Below are positions 1-7,943 of a stretch of DNA of 46,646 bases, in pieces; the first letter of the stretch is position 1; the number at the start of each line of letters is the position of its first letter. The notes beneath the pieces were generated by a model. The model searched no databases. It was given only the letters and a program-made list of their open reading frames with translations, and was not told where the DNA came from. Origin of the DNA: Rhodospirillaceae bacterium (GTDB lineage: Bacteria > Pseudomonadota > Alphaproteobacteria > GCA-2721365); contig PBKC01000027.1 of the NCBI GenBank assembly GCA_002721365.1, forward strand, positions 1 to 46,646, in the 5' to 3' direction. The translations under genes were made by a program, and so were the position numbers.

Positions 1-1
1 C

Positions 2-2506
2 CGCGAACCGGGGAACGACATGCTGGCGCTCAGCGGTTCGGAGGTGCTGAGCGGACTGGTACGCGCCTCGGTGAACGGCGGAACCGATCCCGAAAGCGGG
101 CTGTCGGCAGAGGTGTGGCGCGGCTATCTCGCCCTCACCTTCGAATCCCAGCTTCGCGCCAAGTCGTCCTACATTCAGCTCCGCCTGATTGCCGCAGCCG
201 GCGAAGGGCGGGAGATCTTGCGTGTCGAGCGTTCGGCCCCCGATGGATCGATCGTCACGGTGCCGCAGCCGGAACTGCAGGCCAAGGGGCAGCGCGACTA
301 TTTTCAGCGCGCACTCACCCTGCCGCCCGGCGAGGTCTACGTTTCGCCGATCGAGCTCAACCAGGAGCACGGCACCATCCAGGTTCCGTACCTGCCGGTG
401 CTGCGTGCGGCCACTCCGATCATGACTGCGGACGGGGATCTGTTCGGCGTTCTGGTGGTCAACCTGGACATGCGGCCGATCTTGGAGCGCCTTCGCAGCG
501 GCGGTCAGTTCGGCAACGCCGTCCGACTGGTGAACGATGACGGCGCCTATCTGGTACATCCCGATCCACAGCGCGACTTCGGGTGGGAGTTGGGGCGTCC
601 GTTCGGGCTTTCCGACGAATTTCCCTCCCTGACCGACGAGGCCCTCGGCGATGCCGGCGGGGTGTTTCCGGTGGAGGACAGCGAGGGTGCCCTTCAGGCG
701 ATCGCGATCGTGCCCGCCTCGATTTCCGGGACGCTGCCCGTCAAGCTGGTCCAGGTCGTCCCGTTCGAGGACCTTCTCCAGTCCGCCAAGACCGTTGGAG
801 AGTCGAGCCTGCTCGCCGGCGGTGTGGCGATCCTGGCGGCGACGCTGTTGGCCGCCTTCATGGCGCGCCAGATGTCCAGGCCACTCTCGCAGATGGCATC
901 GGCGGTGACGGCCCTGAGCCGTGGCGAGCCGGCGACGCTTCCCGTCTCGGCACCGAGCGAGATCGGCCAGGTCGCGGCCACGCTCGACCACTACATCCAG
1001 CGGGAGCGTCTGTTCGGCGCCGCCATCGAGTCCTCGGACGATGCGGTCATCATCGGTGGCCTGGACGGCACGATCACGAGTTGGAACCCGGCTGCCGAGC
1101 GCATGTTCGGCTATTCGGCGGACGAAGCCGTTGGCGCCAACGCCGCCATGCTCATCCCGCCGGGCCGCGAAGAGGAATTCCTGAGCAACAGGGAGCGCCT
1201 GCATCGCGGCGAGACGATCCGGCTGCCGGCGACGGAACGGCTGCGGAAGTCGGGCGACAAGATAACGGTTTCGCTGACCGTCTCGCCGGTGTTGGCCCCT
1301 GACGGCACGATCGCAGGCGGGTGCGCCATCGAAAGGGACATGACCGAGCGCGAACGTCTCGTCGACCGGCTGCAGCAGTCCGAGAAGATGGAGGCGATCG
1401 GCAATCTGACCGGCGGAATCGCCCACGACTTCAACAATCTTCTCGCGGTCATCATTGGCAACCTGGATCTCCTGACGACACGGGTCAAAGGCGACACGAA
1501 CAGCGCCGAGCTCGCCGAGACGGCTTTGCAGGCTTCGTTGCGCGGTGCGGAACTGACCCGTCAGCTTCTCGCGTTCGCCAGGCGCCAACCTCTGGAACCG
1601 CAGATCGCCGACGTGAACGAGCGCTTGACCGCTCTCGTGAAGCTGCTCGAACGGACCCTCGGCGCGAAGGTGCATATCGATCTCGCGCTTTCCGACGGCT
1701 TGTGGGCGGTCATGATCGATCCCGGCAAGTTCGACTCCGCGATCGTCAATCTGGCCGTCAACGCCCGCGACGCCATGCAGGAGGAAGGGACGCTCCGGAT
1801 CGCGACCTACAACGTCTCCATCGATCGGGACGATCCCTACATAGCGGTGTCGCTGGCGCCGGGCAGGTACATCCTGGTCGAAGTGTCCGATACGGGCTCC
1901 GGTATGTTGCCGGAGGTGCTCAACCGGGCTTTCGAGCCCTTCTTCACCACCAAGGCACAGGGGAAGGGAACCGGTCTCGGCCTAAGCATGGTTTTCGGCT
2001 TCGTGACCCAGTCCGGAGGGTTGCTGAACGCCTATAGCGAGCCCGAACAGGGGACGACCTTCCGCCTGTACTTTCCCCGCGCCGAGGGCGAAACGGTATC
2101 CGACGACGGACAGACGCCGAAGGCGGCCGCGATCGATTGGGGGGAGGGCGGCCATATCCTGGTCGTCGAGGATAATCCGGCGGTCCGCCAAGTGGTGACC
2201 CGGCAGTTGCAGGACCTCGGGTACAGGGTCACCGAGACCAGCAGCGGAAACGATGCCCTCCGCATTCTCCAACGCGAGACGGAGATCGATCTGGTGTTCT
2301 CCGATGTCGTGATGGAGGGCGGGATCGATGGCGTCGAGCTCGCGAAGCGTATCGAACAGGAATGGCCGAAGGTCAAAGTGCTGTTGACCTCGGGTTATCC
2401 CGAAACCCTGGTTCGCGGAAAGAATGCGGTCTCTGCCGGCATCCTTTCCAAACCGTATAGGAAGAGCGAGTTGGCCGAGAGAATAGCGCAGGTGATGCGT
2501 AGCTGA
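2..2506 (+). CDS. Hybrid sensor histidine kinase (dCache-HAMP-PAS-HisKA-HATPase-REC), 5'-truncated by the window edge
   Basis: The frame is open to the window edge, so the true start lies upstream; residues here count from the first visible ATG at 20. An extracytoplasmic sensor region (about 1-255) has the dCache-like run GEVYVSPIELNQEHG. A membrane helix (about 262-281) leads into HAMP (about 282-330). A PAS domain follows (about 331-445, SWNPAAERMFGY). The HisKA H-box GGIAHDFNN carries the likely phospho-His469; the ATPase domain has an N-box near N581 and DTGSG at 624-628. The C-terminal receiver (about 712-828) has E717/D718, phospho-acceptor D762 and K811. It is an inner-membrane kinase of unknown ligand. 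The REC-EAL gene begins one base after its stop codon, so the two are probably co-transcribed and the kinase, or its own receiver, may signal to that phosphodiesterase. That partnership is inferred from position only. Confidence 0.93.
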   Translation, partial: REPGNDMLALSGSEVLSGLVRASVNGGTDPESGLSAEVWRGYLALTFESQLRAKSSYIQLRLIAAAGEGREILRVERSAPDGSIVTVPQPELQAKGQRDYFQRALTLPPGEVYVSPIELNQEHGTIQVPYLPVLRAATPIMTADGDLFGVLVVNLDMRPILERLRSGGQFGNAVRLVNDDGAYLVHPDPQRDFGWELGRPFGLSDEFPSLTDEALGDAGGVFPVEDSEGALQAIAIVPASISGTLPVKLVQVVPFEDLLQSAKTVGESSLLAGGVAILAATLLAAFMARQMSRPLSQMASAVTALSRGEPATLPVSAPSEIGQVAATLDHYIQRERLFGAAIESSDDAVIIGGLDGTITSWNPAAERMFGYSADEAVGANAAMLIPPGREEEFLSNRERLHRGETIRLPATERLRKSGDKITVSLTVSPVLAPDGTIAGGCAIERDMTERERLVDRLQQSEKMEAIGNLTGGIAHDFNNLLAVIIGNLDLLTTRVKGDTNSAELAETALQASLRGAELTRQLLAFARRQPLEPQIADVNERLTALVKLLERTLGAKVHIDLALSDGLWAVMIDPGKFDSAIVNLAVNARDAMQEEGTLRIATYNVSIDRDDPYIAVSLAPGRYILVEVSDTGSGMLPEVLNRAFEPFFTTKAQGKGTGLGLSMVFGFVTQSGGLLNAYSEPEQGTTFRLYFPRAEGETVSDDGQTPKAAAIDWGEGGHILVVEDNPAVRQVVTRQLQDLGYRVTETSSGNDALRILQRETEIDLVFSDVVMEGGIDGVELAKRIEQEWPKVKVLLTSGYPETLVRGKNAVSAGILSKPYRKSELAERIAQVMRS

Positions 2507-2507
2507 G

Positions 2508-3743
2508 ATGCGTTCGAACCGGATGCTGATCATCGACGACGAGCCGGAGATCGGCTCGCTGTTCGCTCGCGTTGCCGATGAATGCGGCTACCAGACCGTG
2601 ATGACCACCTCGATGACCGAATTCGAGGAACGGGTGCGGGACTGGCATCCGACCCATATCGTCATCGATCTGCACATGCCGATCGTCGACGGTGTCGAAG
2701 TGATGCGGTTTCTGGCCCAGGAACGGTCCAAGGCGCAGCTCATCATCGCCAGCGGCGCCGACCCGAAGGTGGTGGAATCCGCGCGACAACTGGGACTCGA
2801 ACGCGGTCTCGCTGTCGTCGGGACGATCCGGAAGCCGGCCCGGGCTTCGGAATTGGCCGAGGTCTTCCTGGAGTTCCGCAAAGGAACCGACTGGATCGGC
2901 GCGGCCGATCTCACCGCTGCGATCCGCGACGGTCAGTTCACGCTCGAATACCAGCCGATGGTGCGCCGCCCCGACCGTGCCGGTTCCGGCATCTGGTCCG
3001 ACGTGGTCGCCATGGAAGCGCTGTTGCGCTGGGACGTTCCCTCGCGCGGACGCATATCGCCGGCGGAGTTCATTCCCATCGCCGAGTCGCTCGATCTCAT
3101 GGATGCCATCACCGACATGGTCTGCCAGTCGGCGCTGACCCAGTTGGCGGAATGGAACCGGAAGGGGATCGAGGTGCCGATCGCGATCAACGTTTCGGCG
3201 GAAAACCTCCATCGGGCGGACTTGGTCGAACGGACGTTCGCCAAGGCGAACGATGTCGGGATCGACCCGTCCTCGGTGGTGTTCGAGCTGACCGAGACAG
3301 CGGCGATGGGCGATGTCGTCCTGGCGATGGACATCCTGACCCGGCTTCGGCTCAAGGGTTTTCGACTGGCGATGGACGATTTCGGGACCGGCTATTCGTC
3401 CCTGGTCCAGCTTCAGCGGCTGCCGTTCTCCGAGCTGAAGATCGACCGCGAGTTCGTCGCCGAATGCGCCCGTTCGCCGCAATCACGGATGATCGTCAAC
3501 GCGATGGTCAATCTCGCCCATAACCTGGAACTGACGGTGGTCGGCGAAGGGGTCGAGGACCGGCGGACGCTCGACGTGCTGGCGGAGGTCGGTTGCGATA
3601 TTGCGCAAGGGTTCCTGATCGCACGCCCGATGGCTGCAGACGCGGTCGAGAAATGGCTGCGCACGCGCTCCGTCTGGCCTTCGGAAGAAGAGAACGAAGG
3701 CGCGTCAGGTTCTGAAACAGAAAAGCCGGCTTCCTCTGACTGA
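2508..3743 (+). CDS. Response regulator with receiver and EAL (c-di-GMP phosphodiesterase) domains
   Basis: This 411-residue cytoplasmic protein has an N-terminal receiver (about 1-125: D10/D11, phospho-acceptor D54 in IDLHMP, K109 in RKP) and a C-terminal EAL domain (about 133-395). The EAL residues expected for c-di-GMP hydrolysis are visible: E170-A-L, the N of INVSAEN, the E of FELTET, the DDFG pair, KID, the E of VGEGVE and the final QGF motif. The enzyme should therefore be active and cut c-di-GMP to pGpG, controlled by phosphorylation of D54. ATG at 2508 lies one base after the kinase stop, so translation is probably coupled. The last residues are Ser/Glu/Lys-rich, and the stop codon sits at the loop edge of a strong terminator hairpin. 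Confidence 0.93.
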   Translation: MRSNRMLIIDDEPEIGSLFARVADECGYQTVMTTSMTEFEERVRDWHPTHIVIDLHMPIVDGVEVMRFLAQERSKAQLIIASGADPKVVESARQLGLERGLAVVGTIRKPARASELAEVFLEFRKGTDWIGAADLTAAIRDGQFTLEYQPMVRRPDRAGSGIWSDVVAMEALLRWDVPSRGRISPAEFIPIAESLDLMDAITDMVCQSALTQLAEWNRKGIEVPIAINVSAENLHRADLVERTFAKANDVGIDPSSVVFELTETAAMGDVVLAMDILTRLRLKGFRLAMDDFGTGYSSLVQLQRLPFSELKIDREFVAECARSPQSRMIVNAMVNLAHNLELTVVGEGVEDRRTLDVLAEVGCDIAQGFLIARPMAADAVEKWLRTRSVWPSEEENEGASGSETEKPASSD

Positions 3744-3755
3744 GGAAGCCGGCTT
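3723..3755. terminator. Bidirectional intrinsic terminator between convergent genes
   Basis: A perfect 14-bp stem (3723-3736 with 3742-3755) closes a 5-nt loop. Reading the minus strand, the stem is followed by TTTT, so it should end the EF-hand transcript; on the plus strand it follows the REC-EAL gene but has only a short T stretch. The REC-EAL stop codon (3741-3743) is inside the hairpin. Confidence 0.8.
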
Positions 3756-3781
3756 CGCTGTCTGGCGGTCAGGAGACCGCG

Positions 3782-4648
3782 TCAGCTCTGATCGGCGCCC
3801 GGGTTGGAGCCCGTGTCTGCGCCGCTCTTGTTCGAAGGAGCGGTTCTGACGCCGCTCGTCGAACGACCGGACATGTTGTCGGACGGGTTTCCGCTGCGAT
3901 AGTCCCAGACGGACACCTCGCCGTCCTTGTCGCTGTCGAAGCCGTCGAAGTCGCTTCGCGCCTGACTCATGAACTCCCTGCGCGTGATGATGCCGTCGTT
4001 GTCCGCGCCGTCATACGTGCTGAACCGCTCGCCGGTCCGCGCCCGCTCCTGCTCGTAGTCGTCCTGCGAGCCACGGTGGAACGTGTCCGAAAGCCGGCGG
4101 TCGGCACGACGGAACTCGTTCTCCGAGATCTGGCCATCACCGTCGGTGTCCATCATCTCGAAATGCGCGTTCGCCCAATACGAGGCTTCGTTCGAGTCGA
4201 TCATGCCGTCGCGATCGACATCCATCTGGCCGTACCGGTCGTAGCCGCCGCCGCGGCCGTAAGGCTGGTTCATCGACTGATCGTAACGGCCGTTCCACCC
4301 CAGGTTCCGGTCGTAAGGTCCCGCCGGGTCCTGCATCCGCCGACCGCTTTCACCACGATAGGCGTAGTTGTCACGATAGGTGACGTCCGGATACCCGGTG
4401 TCGTAAGGGTTCCGATAGCTGCGCGCCTGATCGTACACACCGCTGTCGCGGCGATCATAGGCGCCATCGCGTCTGTCGCCCAGATAGTAGCCGGTATCAC
4501 CGGTGCTCGGGTTCTGATAGCGCGAGACAGGGTCATGGTACGGGAACTCGCCCCGTTCCTGGGCTGCCGCCTGTCCGCCGACGGCCAGGGCGGCGACCGC
4601 ACAAGCCGCGACGCCCAGCGAGATATGGGGAATTCTGCGAATCTTCAT
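3782..4648 (-). CDS. Secreted EF-hand calcium-binding protein, type A (second copy)
   Basis: This 288-residue protein begins with a Sec signal peptide, probable cleavage after AAA near residue 29, followed by QERGEFPYHDPVSRY. A low-complexity Tyr/Arg/Asp/Gly-rich segment (about 40-140) precedes four EF-hand loops: 143-154, 167-178, 214-225 and 238-249. Loop 3 has Gly instead of Asp at position 1, and loop 4 has Asp rather than Glu at position 12. The tail is Ser/Gly/Asn-rich. The start has a good AAAGGAG site. The first mature residues and the EF-hand region closely match the 212-residue protein at 6516-7154, so these two are paralogues. A calcium-binding envelope or extracellular protein is likely; the actual role is unknown. 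Confidence 0.88.
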   Translation of the reverse strand: MKIRRIPHISLGVAACAVAALAVGGQAAAQERGEFPYHDPVSRYQNPSTGDTGYYLGDRRDGAYDRRDSGVYDQARSYRNPYDTGYPDVTYRDNYAYRGESGRRMQDPAGPYDRNLGWNGRYDQSMNQPYGRGGGYDRYGQMDVDRDGMIDSNEASYWANAHFEMMDTDGDGQISENEFRRADRRLSDTFHRGSQDDYEQERARTGERFSTYDGADNDGIITRREFMSQARSDFDGFDSDKDGEVSVWDYRSGNPSDNMSGRSTSGVRTAPSNKSGADTGSNPGADQS

Positions 4649-4684
4649 GATTGGGTCTCCTTTCGTTTACTGTCGGATGCGGAA

Positions 4685-4711
4685 GGAAGGCCGCGTCGGT
4701 CGCGGCCTTTC
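4685..4711 (-). terminator. Probable hairpin terminator after the 499-residue EF-hand gene
   Basis: Arms 4687-4695 and 4701-4709 pair perfectly around a 5-nt loop, with two further pairs outside (one G-U). It lies just downstream of the stop at 4720 on the minus strand. There is only a weak pyrimidine tail, so partial read-through into the next EF-hand gene is possible. Confidence 0.55.
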
Positions 4712-4719
4712 CTCTGCCG

Positions 4720-6219
4720 TCAACCCGGCGTGTGCGAACGGAATTCCCAGATGGAAATCTTGCCGTCCTTGTCGCTGTCCGCGTCGCTGTAGGCATCCGC
4801 GGAACGCTTCACGAAATCTTCGCGGGTAATCTTGCCGTCACCGTTCGCGTCCATGTCGGAAGCCGATTGGTCGCTGCCTGACGTCTCGCTGCCGGCGTTG
4901 GTCTCGTTGGATCGGTTCGTACCGACTCCGGTGGCGCCCCATTCCTTCGAGTCGAGCTCGCCGTTACCGTCTCGGTCGAGGCGATCGAAGCGCGACCCGG
5001 CAAGGGCGCCCAGCTCGTCCTGGCTGACGAAGCCGTCGTTGTCGCTGTCGATGCCGAACGCCGCCTTTTCGGCGTCGGGCATGGGGCGGATGTGCCAGCG
5101 GTCGTCTCCACTCGCTCCTCTGCCGCCGTTGGCATAGCCCTGCATCGGCTGGCGGGCGTAAATGCCGCGTCGGTCCTTCTCCCACCAGTTGCCGGCCATC
5201 GGGCTCGATCCCCGCGGGGCGTCCAATCCGGCATCGCTGTCGTAGAAGTGGCCGCTCATCCGCTGCTCGGGTTCGCGATAGCGGTACGGCTGGTCGTAGT
5301 AGCGCGACTGGTTCCGTTGCCAGGCCTGGTTCTGCATTTCGTTCGAGGTGCTCCAGGTCTGGTTGTCGGGGCCGTAACGGCGCGGCTGGCCGTAACGCCC
5401 GTAGCGGCCTTCTTCCCAGGCCTCGTTCCGCATTTCGCCGGAATCGCTCCAGGTCTGGTTCTCAGGCTCCTGCCCCGGATCGTAGGCGTAACGCTCCTGA
5501 TTCCGCCCGCTCCGCCAGTTCTGGTCGTCGTAACGTCCGGGATACTGCGAGGCCATGCCGTCGCCGTAGGCGCTGCGACGGTCATCCGGATAGACCGGCG
5601 TGTCATTCCAGCGGCTCATGGTTTCGGAATGCCGCGGGGACAGCGGCCTCACTTGGTTGTAGGGATCCGGTCCCATCACCGGGTTACGGCCACTATCGGC
5701 CCAGCGATCCGGCTGACCGTACTGAGTCTGTCCGTAGTCGTTGGAATACGTCCGATCGTAGCCATTGCCGTTCCGCCGATCCTGGCGACCATACTGGTCG
5801 CGGCCGTAGTCGTTGGCGGTCGACTGGCGGTACGCGTTATTCCCGTAATAGTCGGACGACGGTCCGGACGCCTGATAACGGTCGTTGGGCCGATTGGCCA
5901 TCTGATACGAGCGATCGGTGGTGTACGGGCCGTAGGGGCGGTCCGCATAGCGCGCGCTCGAAGACGGGGCGGCGCCGTACTCGGTGTCGGCACCCGAATA
6001 GCCACCGGCGTCGGCACGGTTCCACTGATATGGCTCGCGATACCCGGCGCGGCGGTCGCTGTAGCGATCGCGCTCCTCGGGTGCGCGGCCGTCATAGCGG
6101 CCGTTGTCGCCGTAGATGGCGTCGTAGGCGCGGCGCCAGGCCTCATCGCCGGGCGCGCCGCCGGACTGGCGCTCATAGTTCATCCGATCCGACGAATCCT
6201 GACTACTTTGCCCAGTCAC
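4720..6219 (-). CDS. Large EF-hand protein, type B (second copy), mature part; signal peptide lost to a frameshift
   Basis: The open frame encodes 499 residues from GTG at 6219 (a later ATG is at 6183). Residues 1-380 are extremely rich in Tyr, Arg, Gln, Asp, Asn and Gly. They contain an internal repeat: residues 254-268 and 286-300 share the pattern NQTWSxSxEMxNxAW, 32 residues apart. Four EF-hand loops follow at 391-402, 415-426, 457-468 and 481-492, ending in IWEFRS. The EF-hand end matches the protein at 7221-7943 (DANGDG-ITREDFV and a W-E-aromatic-R end). Upstream in another frame (6298 down) lies a typical MKRY signal peptide with a good ribosome site. One base must be skipped near 6243-6250 to join them, giving an AQAQYVTGQ junction. 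As written, the product would be cytoplasmic or poorly made. A sequencing error is a real alternative. Confidence 0.8.
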   Translation of the reverse strand: MTGQSSQDSSDRMNYERQSGGAPGDEAWRRAYDAIYGDNGRYDGRAPEERDRYSDRRAGYREPYQWNRADAGGYSGADTEYGAAPSSSARYADRPYGPYTTDRSYQMANRPNDRYQASGPSSDYYGNNAYRQSTANDYGRDQYGRQDRRNGNGYDRTYSNDYGQTQYGQPDRWADSGRNPVMGPDPYNQVRPLSPRHSETMSRWNDTPVYPDDRRSAYGDGMASQYPGRYDDQNWRSGRNQERYAYDPGQEPENQTWSDSGEMRNEAWEEGRYGRYGQPRRYGPDNQTWSTSNEMQNQAWQRNQSRYYDQPYRYREPEQRMSGHFYDSDAGLDAPRGSSPMAGNWWEKDRRGIYARQPMQGYANGGRGASGDDRWHIRPMPDAEKAAFGIDSDNDGFVSQDELGALAGSRFDRLDRDGNGELDSKEWGATGVGTNRSNETNAGSETSGSDQSASDMDANGDGKITREDFVKRSADAYSDADSDKDGKISIWEFRSHTPG

Positions 6220-6298
6220 GTACTGAGCTTGCGCTGTCGTCGCCGGCTGCGCTGGCCATCGCCAGGGCAGCGGCCGAAGCGAGCAGATAGCGTTTCAT
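6203..6298 (-). pseudogene. Detached signal-peptide start of the 499-residue EF-hand gene
   Basis: ATG at 6298 follows GGAGG with 5-nt spacing and encodes MKRYLLASAAALAMASAA, a clear Sec signal peptide. The frame then runs through GDDSASSVRDWAK into TAG at 6203-6205. Removing one base after the Ala-Ala codons restores a fused protein whose cleavage site would lie near AQA-QYV. The paralogue at 7221-7943 starts with the similar MKRYMLTSLG, which supports the idea that this was the original start. Confidence 0.7.
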
Positions 6299-6445
6299 TG
6301 CGTCCTCCATTCAGGAGAGCCTTAGTATTCGGCTCGTTTCACCCACCAGAACGAGTGAGGCGAGCGTGTCGTTCGCTCCGGAATGCGCATATCTCCTTGA
6401 TGTATAACGAGATACCGCGTCTGTTCGGAGGATGACAGAAGAGGA

Positions 6446-6474
6446 AGAGGCCGGCCCGATCTGGACCGGCCTCT
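6446..6474 (-). terminator. Probable hairpin terminator after the 212-residue EF-hand gene
   Basis: A perfect 9-bp stem (6446-6454 with 6466-6474) lies about 40 bases downstream of the stop at 6516 on the minus strand. It is followed there by a pyrimidine-rich stretch rather than a clean T run. Confidence 0.5.
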
Positions 6475-6515
6475 CTTGGGAAAATGCGGGATCGGGGGTT
6501 AGCCCCGAAGGGGTG

Positions 6516-7154
6516 TTACCCCTCGTCGTAGCCCATGCGGGCCCGATAGTCCCAAAGCGAAACTTGGCCGTTGCGATCCCGGTCGAGATCGTCGAACTCG
6601 GCCTTCGCCTGCTTCATGAACTCCCGGCGGGTAATGACGCCGTCGTTGTCAGGTCCGTCATAGTTGCTGAACCGGGCTTCCACCTGGCTGCGGGCGTTCT
6701 CGTAAAGAACCTGGTCGCCATAGTAGAAGGTATCCGACAGGCGCCTGTCGGCTTTGCGGAACTCGTTCCAGCCGATCACCCCGTCATTGTCGAGGTCCAG
6801 GATGCGGAACTGCATCTCGGCGAAGTTCGACGCTTCGACGTTGTCGATCATGCCGTCGCGGTCGGTATCCTGCCGTTCGCCCGGCGCCGCCACGATACCG
6901 AGGCCGACGATGTAGGCATCGTCGTTGGTCCACGGGTGATAGTAGCGAGGCGCCTGCTGGTAGACCTGTCCCGGTTTCGGACCGGTGTAGTAGCCCGGAT
7001 CCGAATCCAGGTGGTAGTCATAGCGTGATTCAGGGTCATGGTAGGGATAGTCGCCCCGTTCCTGGGCGAGTGCCTGACCGCCTGCCGCAAGCGCTACCAC
7101 AGCGCAGGCAGCCGTCCCCAAAGTCAGTCGCGAAAGCGTCTGCTTGTTGGTCAT
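6516..7154 (-). CDS. Secreted EF-hand calcium-binding protein, type A (first copy)
   Basis: The protein has 212 residues. A signal peptide ends near ALA (residue 30) and is followed by QERGDYPYHDPESRY, almost the same as in the 288-residue paralogue. EF-hand loops are at 96-107 (DTDRDGMIDNVE), 120-131, 167-178 and 191-202. As in its paralogue, loop 3 has Gly at position 1 (GPDNDGVITRRE) and loop 4 ends in Asp. It lacks most of the Tyr/Arg-rich insert, so it may be nearer the ancestral form. It sits between two type B genes in a minus-strand array whose gaps contain hairpins, so the array may be one attenuated operon or several units. A calcium-binding envelope role is inferred; I recognise no specific family name. 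Confidence 0.88.
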   Translation of the reverse strand: MTNKQTLSRLTLGTAACAVVALAAGGQALAQERGDYPYHDPESRYDYHLDSDPGYYTGPKPGQVYQQAPRYYHPWTNDDAYIVGLGIVAAPGERQDTDRDGMIDNVEASNFAEMQFRILDLDNDGVIGWNEFRKADRRLSDTFYYGDQVLYENARSQVEARFSNYDGPDNDGVITRREFMKQAKAEFDDLDRDRNGQVSLWDYRARMGYDEG

Positions 7155-7196
7155 GTCATGTCTCCTTTCTTCGTGAAGGTCCGGTCTCCGCGAGCG

Positions 7197-7213
7197 GGCG
7201 GCGTGACGCCGCC
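7197..7213 (-). terminator. GC-rich palindrome downstream of the 240-residue EF-hand gene
   Basis: GGCGGCGT at 7197-7204 is followed after one base by its exact complement at 7206-7213, between the stop at 7221 and the next gene start at 7154 (minus strand). It could be a weak terminator or RNA-processing hairpin. There is no T run, so this is tentative. Confidence 0.3.
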
Positions 7214-7220
7214 AGCAGGG

Positions 7221-7943
7221 TCACCCCGGCATACGCACCGAGCGGTATTCCCAGACCGTGACTTCGCCGTCGTCATCGGTGTCGGCGTCCTTGAACGCCG
7301 TCTCCGACTTCGTCACGAAGTCTTCTCGGGTGATGGTTCCGTCACCATTCGCGTCCATGGCGTCGAATGACGTGTCGTTCTCGGCCCGGACGGATTCGTA
7401 TGTGTCCTGGTCCTGCCGATAGGCTGCCGCCAGCCGCTGGTCGGCGTAGCGGTATTCCTTGCGCGCAATCTGCCCGTCACCATTGACGTCCATGCGGGAG
7501 AAGCGCTTCTCCGCGATACGTTCGGCCTCGTCGCTGCTGACGACGCCGTCGCCGTCCGCATCGAGAGTGAGGTTGCCGGTCCGACTGAAGCCGGGCGCTT
7601 CAGCGCCCCATGCCGGATAATGCGCCCGTCCTACGGCCTGGCCGCGGTTGTTTGCAGCGGGTTGGCGTTCACCGTAGGCAGTCCGCGGATACATGCCGCC
7701 CGAGGGCTCGCCGTAGCGGCCCTGTAAGGGGCGCGGCGCGGTCATGACCTTGGGGGAAGAGCGCCACTGCCGGTCCGGATCGTTCAGATTCCAGTGCGGC
7801 GCCTGAGCAACGGCACCCTGCTCAGGATTGATGTAAATGTATGACTCCGACTGATCGGTCGGATGGGCGGACTGCGCGGCAGCAATGGTGGCATAGGATA
7901 CCAGCGCCATAACGCCCAAAGAAGTCAGCATATAGCGCTTCAT
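7221..7943 (-). CDS. Secreted EF-hand calcium-binding protein, type B (first copy)
   Basis: I place the start at ATG 7943, which follows an AAGGAGGAG site and gives a 240-residue protein with signal peptide MKRYMLTSLGVMALVS...AAA. The frame stays open to 8075, but that 44-residue extension is basic and not signal-like. EF-hand loops are canonical at 128-139, 152-163, 197-208 and 221-232, each with D at 1, 3, 5, G at 6 and D or E at 12. The end EVTVWEYRS resembles the other three array members. It is the first gene of the minus-strand array and is divergent from the molybdoenzyme genes, so its promoter should lie within 7944-8119. The 499-residue protein downstream is its expanded paralogue. 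Confidence 0.88.
   Translation of the reverse strand: MKRYMLTSLGVMALVSYATIAAAQSAHPTDQSESYIYINPEQGAVAQAPHWNLNDPDRQWRSSPKVMTAPRPLQGRYGEPSGGMYPRTAYGERQPAANNRGQAVGRAHYPAWGAEAPGFSRTGNLTLDADGDGVVSSDEAERIAEKRFSRMDVNGDGQIARKEYRYADQRLAAAYRQDQDTYESVRAENDTSFDAMDANGDGTITREDFVTKSETAFKDADTDDDGEVTVWEYRSVRMPG

Noticed and set aside
5092..6435. 447-residue plus-strand frame rich in Val, Ile and Ala
   Set aside because: It is antisense to the EF-hand gene; its membrane-like look comes from the complement of Tyr/Asp/Arg codons.
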